The notes below the pieces were generated by a model. It did not search any database. It saw only the letters and a list, made by a program, of their open reading frames with translations, and had not been told where the DNA came from. 64,000 nt of DNA from Phenylobacterium parvum. GTDB lineage: Bacteria; Pseudomonadota; Alphaproteobacteria; Caulobacterales; Caulobacteraceae. Numbering within the stretch: position 1 is the stretch's first letter; every line of letters starts with the position of its first letter. The DNA lies in NCBI RefSeq assembly GCF_003150835.1, contig NZ_CP029479.1, positions 930,001 to 994,000 on the forward strand, given 5' to 3'. Of the stretch, positions 1 through 7,804 are shown piece after piece. The position numbers and the translations under genes were made by a program.

Positions 1-545
1 TAGTTCCCCGCCGAGCCGCCGGAGGCGCGCAGGGCCGGATGTGCGAGGAAGCCCATGGCTCCGAGCCGGTACTGGACGGTGACCACGATCACCCCGCGCG
101 AGACCAGGGGGCTCGGGTCGGCGTAGGTGGAGGCGTCGCCGGTGGTGAAGGCGCCGCCGTGGATCCAGACCATGACCGGGTAGCGGCCCTTGGCGGCCGG
201 GGCGTGGACGTCGAGGTAGAGGCAGTCCTCGCTTTCGGTCCGGGACCGGAAGGGGCTCTCGGGGCCGGTCTGGAGGCAGGGGGCGGCGGACTTGCCGCGG
301 GCGATGGGTTCCTTCCACTTCGCCGCCGGCTGGGGCGCGCGCCAGCGAAGGTCGCCGACGGGCGGCGCGGCGAAGGGAATGGCGAAGTAGGAGACCATCT
401 CGCCCCGGGCGGTGGCCTGGACCGGACCGCCGGCGGTCTTCACCACCGCAGGCGCCGCGGCGGCGGCGGCCGAGGCGGACATGAGGCCGGCGAGGATGAG
501 GCCCGAAGCCGCCGCCCGGATCCGGGCCGTGATCGTCGTTTGCAT
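1..545 (-). CDS. Type B carboxylesterase, N-terminal part (cut by window edge)
   Basis: Alpha/beta-hydrolase of the carboxylesterase type B family, expected to cleave carboxylic esters outside the cytoplasm. Reading the minus strand from an ATG at 545 gives an Ala-rich signal peptide (about residues 1-32), then the family signatures EDCLYLDVHAP and PVMVWIHGGAF (oxyanion-hole region) and VVTVQYRLGAMGF. The frame ends at the window edge just at a GGSAGN stretch, so the catalytic Ser, Glu and His lie outside. About 181 residues are visible. The gene points away from the phage-like cluster that begins at 708 and is probably the left host flank. The family is clear; the substrate is unknown. Confidence 0.88.
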   Translation of the reverse strand, partial: MQTTITARIRAAASGLILAGLMSASAAAAAAPAVVKTAGGPVQATARGEMVSYFAIPFAAPPVGDLRWRAPQPAAKWKEPIARGKSAAPCLQTGPESPFRSRTESEDCLYLDVHAPAAKGRYPVMVWIHGGAFTTGDASTYADPSPLVSRGVIVVTVQYRLGAMGFLAHPALRASGGSAGN

Positions 546-707
546 GTGCGTTCCCCCCGGACCCGACGGTCTTCCGACGGGGTCCGCCCTCTCTATGGCC
601 CCGGGCTCGTGGCGGCGCAATCCGGGGGGGATGTAATTTCCCGGTGGTATTCTTTGGTCCCTCGCGGGGCCGGGACTAGGATGCAGGCCTGATCCGGAGC
701 CGCGCCT

Positions 708-1331
708 GTGGCCCTGGACCCTGATCCCGGACCCCGAGAGACCATGACCCCGACGACGGCGAAGGCCGCCGACGCGCAGGGCGGCTATTCCCGCGCGCTC
801 GGCCTGGAAATCTGTGACCGCACGGCGGCGGGCGGCGCGCCCCGGACCCTGAGGCGCTCGCCCCTGAACGTGCTCCAGCGCGACCTGCGGGCCTGGCTGG
901 ACGGCGACCCCGAGTTCGCGGCCCTGTTCGGCCTGGCCTGCGCGGCGGGGGCGACGCCCCTGCGCTACAGCCTGACGCGGGCGGCGGACTTCTGCGGGCG
1001 GATCGCCGCGGGGGCGCCGATGAGCGAGGCCTGCGGGGCGGAGGGCATGCCCTCGCTGGCCACCGTGCAGTGGTGGACCCAGAGGCGGCCGGAGTTCGCC
1101 GCCATGCTGGCCGCCGCCCTGGACGCCCAGTCCCGGCGGCTGGCGGACGAGGTGACGGCGATCTCCGACGCCGCCAGCCCGGAGACCCTGCAGATCTCGC
1201 GCATGCGCATCGCCGCCCGCCAGTGGCTGGCCGTGCGCCTGGCCCGGCAGACGCCGGAGGTCCCGGGGCGTGTGGTCGCCGACGCGGAGGGCTGGCCGCC
1301 CGGCCTGGTGGTGGAGGCGGCGGAGTTCTGA
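708..1331 (+). CDS. Phage terminase small subunit
   Basis: Likely recognises the phage genome and loads the large terminase for packaging. The middle (about residues 85-160) follows the small-terminase-like pattern: a helix-turn-helix region in which MPSLATVQWW precedes a RRPEFAAM segment, then a helix of the type DAQSRRLADEV and a C-terminal region with MRIAARQWLAVRLA. The GTG at 708 has a GGAG eight bases upstream and is preferred; an ATG at 744 with a weaker GAGAG is the alternative (195 residues). The stop overlaps the start of the large terminase (TGATG), so the two are translationally coupled. Family assigned from pattern and position. Confidence 0.75.
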   Translation: MALDPDPGPRETMTPTTAKAADAQGGYSRALGLEICDRTAAGGAPRTLRRSPLNVLQRDLRAWLDGDPEFAALFGLACAAGATPLRYSLTRAADFCGRIAAGAPMSEACGAEGMPSLATVQWWTQRRPEFAAMLAAALDAQSRRLADEVTAISDAASPETLQISRMRIAARQWLAVRLARQTPEVPGRVVADAEGWPPGLVVEAAEF

Positions 1332-2650
1332 TGCGGATCCCCCGGACCTGGACCCCGCGTCCCTACCAGCTGGGCCTCTGGCGCTACCTGCAGGGCGGGG
1401 GCCTGCGGGCCGACGTGGCCGCCCATCGCCGCTGGGGCAAGGACGAGGTGGCCCTGCACTGGACGGCGAGCCGGATGGTCACCCGCCCCGGCGTCTACTG
1501 GCACATGCTGCCCGAGGCGGCCCACGCCCGGAAGGCGATCTGGGAGGCGGTGAACCCGCACACCGGCCGGCGGCGGATCGACGAGGCCTTCCCCAGGGCC
1601 CTGCGCGCCTCCACCCGGGGCGGGGACATGCGGATCGAGCTGAAGAACGGCGCGGTCTGGCAGGTGACGGGCTCGGACAACTACGACCGGCTGGTGGGCG
1701 CCTCGCCCCTGGGGGTGGTGTTCTCGGAGTGGGCCCTGGCCAAGCCGGAGGCCTGGACCTACCTGCGCCCGATCCTGGCGGAGAACGGCGGCTGGGCCCT
1801 GTTCCTCTGGACGCCGAGGGGCCGCAACCACGCGGTGCGGGCCTTCGAGAGCCGCAGCCGGGACCCGGACTGGTTCACCCTGAAGTCCCCCGCCACCCAC
1901 ACCGACGTCTTCACCGCCGAGCAGCTGGCCAAGGAGGAGGCCGACCTGGTGGCGGAGACCGGATCGGCGGAGGAGGGACGGGCCCGGTTCGCGACCGAAT
2001 ACCTGGTGGCCTTCGACGCGCCCTCGCCGGGCGCCTATTACGGAGCATCCCTGGCGGAGGCCGAGGCGGCCGGGCGGATCACGGCGGCGCCCCACGATCC
2101 CTCGCTGAAGGTGGACACCGCCTGGGACCTGGGCATCGACGACGCCACGGCCATCTGGTTCCTGCAGGAGGCCGGCCGCGAGGTGCGGGTGATCGACTAT
2201 TTCGAGGCCTCGGGGGAGGGGCTGCAGGCCATTGTCCGCAAGGCCCTGGCGGATCGGCCCTTTGTCTATGGCCGCCACTACCTGCCGCACGACGTGAAGG
2301 TGCGTGAGCTGGGGGCGAACGGACGCTCGCGGCTGGAGACCCTGGCGGGACTGGGGGTGAGCCCGGTGGAGGTCTGCCCGGCGGCCAATCCCGAGGACCG
2401 GATCCACGCGGTGCGGCAGATGATCCCCATGGCCGTCTTCGACGCCCGGCGCTGCGCCGTCGGCCTGGACCGGCTGAGGGCCTATCGCAAGCGCTGGAGC
2501 GCCGCCCTGCACGCCTGGTCGGGGCCCGTGCACGACGGGGCGAGCCACGCCGCGGACGCCCTGGGGCTCTACGCCCTCAACCGGCGGGGCGGGAGCGCCG
2601 TGAAGCGCCCTGTCCGCCGCCGCGAACACCCCCTGGACTGGATGGCCTGA
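1331..2650 (+). CDS. Phage terminase large subunit
   Basis: ATP-driven DNA packaging motor with a nuclease domain, 439 residues. The Walker A-like segment HRRWGKDE is at about 32-39, with Arg-rich flanks usual for terminases. The Walker B position reads GVVFSEW (about 127-134), with Ser-Glu rather than the usual Asp-Glu. FLWTPRG then fits the coupling motif. The C-terminal RNase H-like nuclease begins with DTAWDLGIDD (about 260-270), and its last acidic site is probably in GASHAADAL (about 400). Starts on the ATG overlapping the small subunit stop and is followed 11 bases later by the portal gene. Confidence 0.9.
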   Translation: MRIPRTWTPRPYQLGLWRYLQGGGLRADVAAHRRWGKDEVALHWTASRMVTRPGVYWHMLPEAAHARKAIWEAVNPHTGRRRIDEAFPRALRASTRGGDMRIELKNGAVWQVTGSDNYDRLVGASPLGVVFSEWALAKPEAWTYLRPILAENGGWALFLWTPRGRNHAVRAFESRSRDPDWFTLKSPATHTDVFTAEQLAKEEADLVAETGSAEEGRARFATEYLVAFDAPSPGAYYGASLAEAEAAGRITAAPHDPSLKVDTAWDLGIDDATAIWFLQEAGREVRVIDYFEASGEGLQAIVRKALADRPFVYGRHYLPHDVKVRELGANGRSRLETLAGLGVSPVEVCPAANPEDRIHAVRQMIPMAVFDARRCAVGLDRLRAYRKRWSAALHAWSGPVHDGASHAADALGLYALNRRGGSAVKRPVRRREHPLDWMA

Positions 2651-2660
2651 GGACCTGCGC

Positions 2661-4367
2661 ATGGATGACGAGACGAGAGACGACGAGGCGAAGACCGCGG
2701 ACGAGCGGACCCTGGCCCGGGCGCGGGCCGAGTTCGCCCGGGCGCGGGAGGCGGGCCGGGAGGACCGGGAGGCCGCCGCCGAGGACCTGCGCTTCGCCCG
2801 GCTGGGCGAGCAGTGGCCTGAGGCGATCCGCCGGGCGCGGGAGCTGGAGGGCCGGCCCTGCCTGACCCTGAACCGGCTGCCGGCCTTCATCCGGCAGGTG
2901 GTGAACGAGGCGCGGCAGAACCGGCCGGCCATCACCTGCCATCCGGTGGACTCCGCCGCCGATCCCGGCACGGCGGAGGTGCTGAACGGGCTGATCCGCA
3001 ACATCGAGCAGTCCTCTGACGCCGACGTGGCCTACGACACCGCCCTGGACTTCGCCGTGACCTGCGGCTTCGGCGTGCTGCGCATCGTGGCCCGGCCGGC
3101 GGAGGCGGGTGGCGAGGACCTGGACCTTGCGATCGAGCGGGTGGCCGACCCCTTGAGCGTCTGGGGCGACCCGGACTCCCAGGCCGCGGACTCCTCCGAC
3201 TGGGACACCGCCTTCGTGACCCGGCAGATGCGGCGCGAGGCCTTCCGCGCGCGCTGGCCGGACGCCGAGCCGGTGGACTGGAGCGATGCGGCAACGGCGG
3301 GGGCGGGGCCTGCGAACGCGACCGGGGACCCGGTGACCGTGGTGGAATACTGGCGGCGGGAGGCCGTGACCCGGCGGATCGTGACCCTGGCCGACGGGCG
3401 CGAGCTGGAGGCGGAGGCCTTTGAGGCGCGCCGGCCCTTCCTGGAGGCGGCGGGGCTGGCGCCCGTCGGCGCCCCCCGGGAGGTGGCGGGCGTGCGCGTG
3501 GTGCAGAGGATCCTGTCCGGCGCGGCGGTTCTGGAGACGGTGGACTGGCCGGGCAGGTTCATCCCCCTGGTCCCGGTCTATGGCGAGGAGGTCCGGGTGG
3601 ATGGCCGGCGGCGCCTCCGCGGCCTGGTGCGCGACGGCCGGGACGCCCAGCGCATGTTCAACTACTGGCGCACGACGAGCACGGAGCTGGCGGCCCTGGC
3701 GCCCCGCGCCCCCTTCATCGGCCGCAAGGGCGCCTTCGACACCGATCAGGCCAAGTGGGCGACCGCCCACAGCCAGACCCACGCCTACATCGAGTACGAC
3801 GGCCCGGAGCCGCCCATCCGCCAGCCGTTTGCGGGGGTTCCCGCCGGGGCCCTGCAGGAGGCGCTGAACGCCGCCGACGACCTGAAGTCGATCCTCGGCC
3901 TGCATGACGCCAGCCTGGGGGCGCGGTCCAATGAGACGAGCGGGCGGGCCATCCTCGCCCGGCAGAGGGAGGGGGACGTCTCGACCTTCCACTACATCGA
4001 CAACCTGTCGCGGGCGATCCGCCACGCCGGGCGCATCCTCATCGACCTGATCCCCAAGGTGTACTCGACCCAGAGGATGGTGCGCATCCTGGGGCCGGAC
4101 GGGGCGCCGGCCCTGGTGCAGGTGAACGGAGAGGGCGGCGGCGGCGGCCGGGTCTTTGACCTCGGCGCCGGCCGCTATGACCTGACGGTGCGGGCCGGAC
4201 CTTCCTTCGCCTCGCGCCGGGAGGAGGCGGCCAGCCAGATGATCGAGCTGATCCGCGCCTATCCCCCGGCGGCGCCCCTGATCGGCGACCTGCTGGCCCG
4301 GAACCTGGACTGGCCGGGGGCGGACGAGGTGGCGCGGAGGCTGGCGCGGGCGAACGGCGGGGGGTGA
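2661..4367 (+). CDS. Phage portal protein (P22-like podovirus type)
   Basis: Forms the dodecameric ring at the head vertex through which DNA passes. The 568-residue protein opens with an acidic, Arg-rich stretch, then shows the P22-portal pattern: GRPCLTLNRLPAFI followed by VVNEARQNRPAI, a region with VADPLSVWGDPDSQ, and near residue 325 RDAQRMFNYWRT, followed by APRAPFIG. The segment SNETSGRAILARQREGD, typical of P22-like portals, lies near residue 425. Co-oriented with terL upstream; its expected partner, the scaffold, is displaced about 780 bp downstream by a toxin-antitoxin pair on the other strand. Confidence 0.9.
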   Translation: MDDETRDDEAKTADERTLARARAEFARAREAGREDREAAAEDLRFARLGEQWPEAIRRARELEGRPCLTLNRLPAFIRQVVNEARQNRPAITCHPVDSAADPGTAEVLNGLIRNIEQSSDADVAYDTALDFAVTCGFGVLRIVARPAEAGGEDLDLAIERVADPLSVWGDPDSQAADSSDWDTAFVTRQMRREAFRARWPDAEPVDWSDAATAGAGPANATGDPVTVVEYWRREAVTRRIVTLADGRELEAEAFEARRPFLEAAGLAPVGAPREVAGVRVVQRILSGAAVLETVDWPGRFIPLVPVYGEEVRVDGRRRLRGLVRDGRDAQRMFNYWRTTSTELAALAPRAPFIGRKGAFDTDQAKWATAHSQTHAYIEYDGPEPPIRQPFAGVPAGALQEALNAADDLKSILGLHDASLGARSNETSGRAILARQREGDVSTFHYIDNLSRAIRHAGRILIDLIPKVYSTQRMVRILGPDGAPALVQVNGEGGGGGRVFDLGAGRYDLTVRAGPSFASRREEAASQMIELIRAYPPAAPLIGDLLARNLDWPGADEVARRLARANGGG

Positions 4368-4372
4368 GGGCG

Positions 4373-4663
4373 TCAGCCCAGCAGTTCAGTGACCAGGGCG
4401 GGGCGGCGGTCGATCAGGGCCAGGAGGACACGGGCGGGCCCGGTCGGGCGGCGGCGGCCATGCTCCCAGTTCAGGAGGGTGGCCCGGGGCACGCCGATGC
4501 TGCGGGCGAAGGCGCCCTGGGACAGGCCGGTGCGGGCGCGGATCGCCGCAACGTCGACCTCTGCGGGAACCTCGACCTGGCGGACGGCCGCAGGGGTGGT
4601 TTCACCGCGCCGGAAGGCGAGGGCTTCCTCGAGGCCGCGGATCAGGCTGTCAGCTTGGGTCAT
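4373..4663 (-). CDS. higA: HigA-like XRE-family antitoxin
   Basis: 96-residue helix-turn-helix protein that should neutralise the toxin encoded just upstream and repress their promoter. The XRE domain covers about residues 40-85, with the DNA-binding helices in GLSQGAFARSIGVPRATLLNWE followed by GRRRPTGPARVLLAL, a pattern characteristic of HigA/MqsA-like antitoxins that act with RelE-family toxins. Its ATG overlaps the toxin stop by four bases (toxin first, the HigBA order). It lies antisense to the phage structural operon, five bases beyond the portal stop. Confidence 0.85.
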   Translation of the reverse strand: MTQADSLIRGLEEALAFRRGETTPAAVRQVEVPAEVDVAAIRARTGLSQGAFARSIGVPRATLLNWEHGRRRPTGPARVLLALIDRRPALVTELLG

Positions 4664-5028
4664 TGGGGAGTTCCGTAGGATGAGATCAGCGTGCGGCTCA
4701 GCCGGATCGCCGCCGCCAGTTCCAAAGGCGTCAGGTTGTCCTGCTCGTTCTTGGCGAACAGGGTGATCAGGAAGATCGGCATGTGCACGCCTCCAAAGAC
4801 ATAGAAGACCCTGAAGCCGCCGCGCCTGCCGGCGCCCGAGCGGGCCGCCCGGAGTTTCCAGAGACCACCTCCGAGGGAAAGGCCGGTTTCCGGTTCGGCT
4901 GCGATCCGGTCGACGAGGGCGAAGCGCTCGGCTTCCGAGAGGTGGGCCTTGGCGCGGCGGAGGAACTCCGGAGTCTCGACGACCGTCTGAAGCCGACCGG
5001 ATTTATGTGTCAATGGCGTATATGTCAA
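4660..5028 (-). CDS. higB: HigB/RelE-type toxin
   Basis: Putative ribosome-dependent mRNA interferase. The 122-residue frame shows the RelE/HigB pattern: ETPEFLRRAKAHLSEAER, GGLWKLRAARSGAGRRGGFRV split by family-typical glycines, and a terminal strand IFLITLFAKNEQDNL. The start is doubtful: the frame opens at a TTG (5028) directly after an in-frame stop, with another TTG at 5013, and both TTGs lie in TTGACA-like direct repeats that could be promoter or operator sequence. No ATG or GTG fits before the conserved ETPEF. Followed by the HigA-like gene with a 4-base overlap. Confidence 0.82.
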   Translation of the reverse strand: MTYTPLTHKSGRLQTVVETPEFLRRAKAHLSEAERFALVDRIAAEPETGLSLGGGLWKLRAARSGAGRRGGFRVFYVFGGVHMPIFLITLFAKNEQDNLTPLELAAAIRLSRTLISSYGTPQ

Positions 5029-5033
5029 TGGCG
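5008..5033. promoter_or_regulatory. Direct repeat TGTCAATGGCG x2 at the toxin-antitoxin start
   Basis: The 11-mer TGTCAATGGCG occurs at 5008-5018 and 5023-5033, a 15-bp period. On the minus strand each copy contains TTGACA, a consensus -35 hexamer, at the very start of the toxin frame. It may be the operator bound by the HigA-like protein, a duplicated promoter element, or both. Sequence repeat is direct; the function is inferred. Confidence 0.5.
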
Positions 5034-5143
5034 CATAGCTTTTTCATCTCGCCCGCCTCTCCCGATCTCGACACTTTAAGATGTTCTTTTTTTGTTCTCG
5101 TCGCGCGGTTGTGGCAGGATGTTTCCATGATGGAGGATTGCGG

Positions 5144-6001
5144 ATGACGGACGAGATCCTGGACGAGGGCCCGGTTGAGGGCGTGGACGTGGCGGAGACG
5201 GAGGTCTCGGAGGAGGCTCCGGAGGATGCGTCCGAGGACGCCCCCGAGGACGCGCCCGCCGCGGAGGACGACCGGTCCGGGTGGGGGGAGATCGAGGTTG
5301 ATGGGGAGGTTTACCTGACGCCGCCGGCGCTGAAGTCGGCCTTCCTGCGGCAGGCGGACTATACCCGGAAGACCCAGGAGCTGGCCGAGCAGAGGCGGCG
5401 GATGGAGGCCGAGCGGGAGGCCGCGGGGGCCCATGTGGCGGCGCGGGCGCGGCTGCACCTGCTGGACGAGCAGGCCCTGGCGCTGGAGGGGCTGGACTGG
5501 CCGGCCCTGGAGGCGGCGGACCCGGAGCGGGCGCGGGCCCTGGCCGAGCGCCGGCAGGCCCTGTCGGAAACCCGCGAGCGTGCGGCCTTTGATCTGGCCC
5601 GGCGCGAGCACGAGACCCGGATGGCCAATGAGGCGGCCGAGGCAGAGGCGGTGATGGCCACCGGCCGGGCGCTGTCGGAGCAGATCGAGGGCTGGTCGCC
5701 GGCCCTGGCGGCGGACCTGGCCGACTATGCCCGCAGCTTCGGTGTCGAGGCCGACGAGCTGCGCCAGATCAACGATGCGCGCCTGTGGCGGATCCTGCAC
5801 CGGGCCCACCTGGGCGAGACCCTGGCCCGGCGCCTGGCCGAGGCGGACCGGCGGGCCGCGCGCCCTGCGGTGAGGCCCGCCGCCGATCCCGGACGACCGG
5901 GGGGCGGCGCCCCGGGCCTGGACGACCGGATGGAGACGGCGGAGTGGATGCGCCGGCGCAACGCCGGCGGCCTGCGCGAGCGTCGCCGTCCAAGGCCCTG
6001 A
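5144..6001 (+). CDS. Phage scaffolding protein
   Basis: Internal scaffold expected to guide coat assembly and then leave the head. The 285-residue protein is highly charged: an acidic N-terminus rich in Glu/Asp/Ala-Pro, then EIEVDGEVYLTPPALKSAF and QADYTRKTQELAEQRRRME (the 'ADYTRKTQELA' segment is common in scaffold proteins of this phage type), then long helical, coiled-coil-like Ala/Arg/Glu-rich stretches. The ATG at 5144 is preceded by GGAGG and is preferred to an upstream TTG-type extension to 5081. Directly upstream of the coat gene, as expected. Confidence 0.8.
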   Translation: MTDEILDEGPVEGVDVAETEVSEEAPEDASEDAPEDAPAAEDDRSGWGEIEVDGEVYLTPPALKSAFLRQADYTRKTQELAEQRRRMEAEREAAGAHVAARARLHLLDEQALALEGLDWPALEAADPERARALAERRQALSETRERAAFDLARREHETRMANEAAEAEAVMATGRALSEQIEGWSPALAADLADYARSFGVEADELRQINDARLWRILHRAHLGETLARRLAEADRRAARPAVRPAADPGRPGGGAPGLDDRMETAEWMRRRNAGGLRERRRPRP

Positions 6002-6120
6002 ACGACCTGAGTTTTCCGCGTCGCGAGCAGGCCCCTGACCCAGGGACTTCGCGCCGCGCCCCGGCGAGGCCGGGCGGACCTGGAGACCTCCAGCACAGCC
6101 GCCCGGCCTGCGCCCGAACG

Positions 6121-6148
6121 CCCTGAACCCTGAACCCTGAACCCTCAA
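6121..6148 (+). repeat. 7-bp tandem repeat CCCTGAA in the coat-gene leader
   Basis: Three perfect CCCTGAA units (6121-6141) followed by CCCTCAA (6142-6148), about 30 bp before the coat ATG at 6177. It lies in a 175-bp untranslated stretch after the scaffold gene. No open frame or clear hairpin explains it. Confidence 0.7.
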
Positions 6149-6176
6149 GCCGGGCCCGGCCCGGAAAGGACCCCTG

Positions 6177-7702
6177 ATGCCCAATTCCCTGCTGACGGCC
6201 GCCACGGTCACCCGTGAGGCCCTGCGCGTCGACTGAAGGCGCCTTCGCGGGGCGACCCGCGTCGAAGAACGATGTGAATTCGGTGAACTCCTAAACCGCG
6301 CCCCAGAGCCCGGACGCCCCCCTCCTGCGGGCCCCGGAGCGGCATGGACACACCGAGCCAAGCCCGATCCCGGAGACGGGGGCGGGAAGGTGTAACGACT
6401 ATCCCGCAAGGGAGTAGGGCCAAGCGGCCCGAAGCGCATCGCACCCCCCAGGTCCACTGGACCTGGCGGGTGATGAGATAGTCTGCTCTGCGGCGGAAAC
6501 CCGCAGTGGCCCGAAAGGGCGGCCCCGGCCCAGCGACCCGGGGTGAACACAAAGGCCTGCACCAGAAACTGAACTTCGTCGGCACCATCTCGCGGGAGTA
6601 CGACGACCGCTTCGCCCGCCAGGGCGCCAAGATCGGCGATACGCTGAAGGTGCGCCTGCCCAACCAGTACGCCGTGCGCAACGGGCCGGCCCTGGCGACC
6701 CAGGACACCAGCGAGTCCAGCGTGGACCTGAAGGTCCAGACCCAGAAGGGGGTGGACCTGAACTTCACCAGCGTCGACCTGACGATGAGCCTGGACGACT
6801 TTTCCGACCGGGTCCTGGAGCCGGCCATGAGCGTGCTGGCGGCCTCCATCGAGGCCGACGCCATGACCATGTACCAGGACGTGGCCAACCAGGTGAACAG
6901 CCAGGGCTCGGCGGCCACCTTCCAGAAGGTGCTGCAGGGCCGGAAGATCCTGGTGGACAACCTGGCGCCCCTGGGCGGCCGTACGGCCAACCTGAACACC
7001 CAGGACAACATGGACCTGGTGGACGCCCTGAAGGGACTGTTCAACGACTCCGACGCCGTCGCCAAGCAGTACCGCGAGGGCTACATGGGCCGCACGGCCG
7101 GGTTCGACTTCATGGAGAACACCCTCTGGCCCTCGCACCTGCGGGGCGGCGGCGCCGGCTACACCACCAACACCCTGCCGGCCGCCCTGCCGCCCGGTCC
7201 CAACCCGGTGAACGCCATCACGGTGGCGACGGGGACGGGGACCCTGGCCAAGGGCGATGTCCTGACCATCGCCGGCGTCATGCGGGTGCACCCGGAGACC
7301 AAGGCCAGCACCGGCGTGCAGCAGCAGTTCGTGGTGACCCAGGCCTTTGCGGGCGGGGCGGGCGTGGTGCAGATCTCGCCGCCGATCATCACCACGGGGC
7401 CGCAGCAGACGGTGACCCTGGCGACCACCAACGCGGCCTCGCCGATCACGGTGGCGGGGACGGCCAACACGGCCCACGGCCTGTCGATGCTCTACCACAA
7501 GAGCGCCTTCGCCTTTGCGACGGCGGACCTGGTGATGCCCCGGGGCGTCGACTTCTCGGCCCGGCAGACCTTTGACGGGATCTCCATGCGGATCGTGCGC
7601 CAGTACGACATCAACAGCGACAGGTTCCCCTGCCGGCTGGACGTCCTCTACGGCTACCGGACCCTGCGCCCGCAGCTGGCCTGCCGCCTGGCCTGCAACT
7701 GA
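6177..7702 (+). CDS. Major capsid (coat) protein, P22 gp5-like, split by a group I intron
   Basis: Exon 1 is 6177-6229 (53 nt), exon 2 is 6556-7702 (1147 nt). Joined they give 1200 nt, that is 399 residues plus stop, with codon 18 (Val) formed across the junction as GT|C. Exon 1 encodes MPNSLLTAATVTREALR and exon 2 continues V-LHQKLNFVGTISREYDD, the normal uninterrupted start of P22-type coat proteins. Later family segments are MSLDDFSDRVLEPAM, GGFDF-like GFDFMENTL, VHPETKASTG, FAFATADLVMPRGVDF and CRLDVLYGYRTLRPQ. Without splicing, translation stops after Val-Asp-TGA (18 residues), so capsid production depends on intron removal. The open frame beginning with an ATG-like codon at 6506 reads intron sequence and is not a true start. 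Confidence 0.93.
6230..6555 (+). ncRNA. Group I self-splicing intron (IA-type, ORF-less) in the coat gene
   Basis: 326 nt ribozyme read directly from pairings. P1: exon GCGU plus C6230 with 6238-6242, giving the required U6229-G6239 wobble at the 5' splice site. P2: 6246-6251/6256-6261, GCGA tetraloop. P3: 6270-6276/6435-6441. P4: 6281-6285/6351-6355. P5: 6289-6291/6346-6348 plus 6296-6299/6339-6342. P6: 6358-6359/6389-6390, with P6a 6363-6366/6383-6386 and an inner GAGA-capped stem. P7: 6397-6403/6477-6483, seven pairs (GACTATC/GATAGTC). P7.1: GCAA hairpin 6403-6412. P7.2: 6417-6421/6426-6430. P8: 6442-6446/6468-6472 plus an 8-bp inner stem. P9 hairpins: 6488-6506, 6509-6520 (GAAA), 6523-6543. 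The terminal G is 6555. P7.1/P7.2 point to subgroup IA. No homing endonuclease frame is present. Confidence 0.93.
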
Positions 7703-7804
7703 GGCTGAAGGGACCTCCCGTCCCCGGATGACCTCCGGGGGCGGCGAGGCCCGCCGGCCCCTTGCTTCCCGGCCTTTCCCCCACCTGACCAAGGAGACCC
7801 CCGC

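Noticed and set aside
6121..6148. Telomere-like or replication repeats
   Set aside because: Only four heptamers; too short and placed in a gene leader inside the cluster.
6177..6555. Coat gene broken by an insertion sequence or frameshift
   Set aside because: There are no transposase fragments, terminal inverted repeats or target duplication, and exact removal restores the frame; the group I core pairings explain the insert.
6506..7702. Coat gene starting at 6506 as an unsplit, short-N-terminus gene
   Set aside because: The first 17 codons are read from the P9 region of the intron and resemble no coat protein, whereas exon 1 at 6177 supplies exactly the missing conserved N-terminus.
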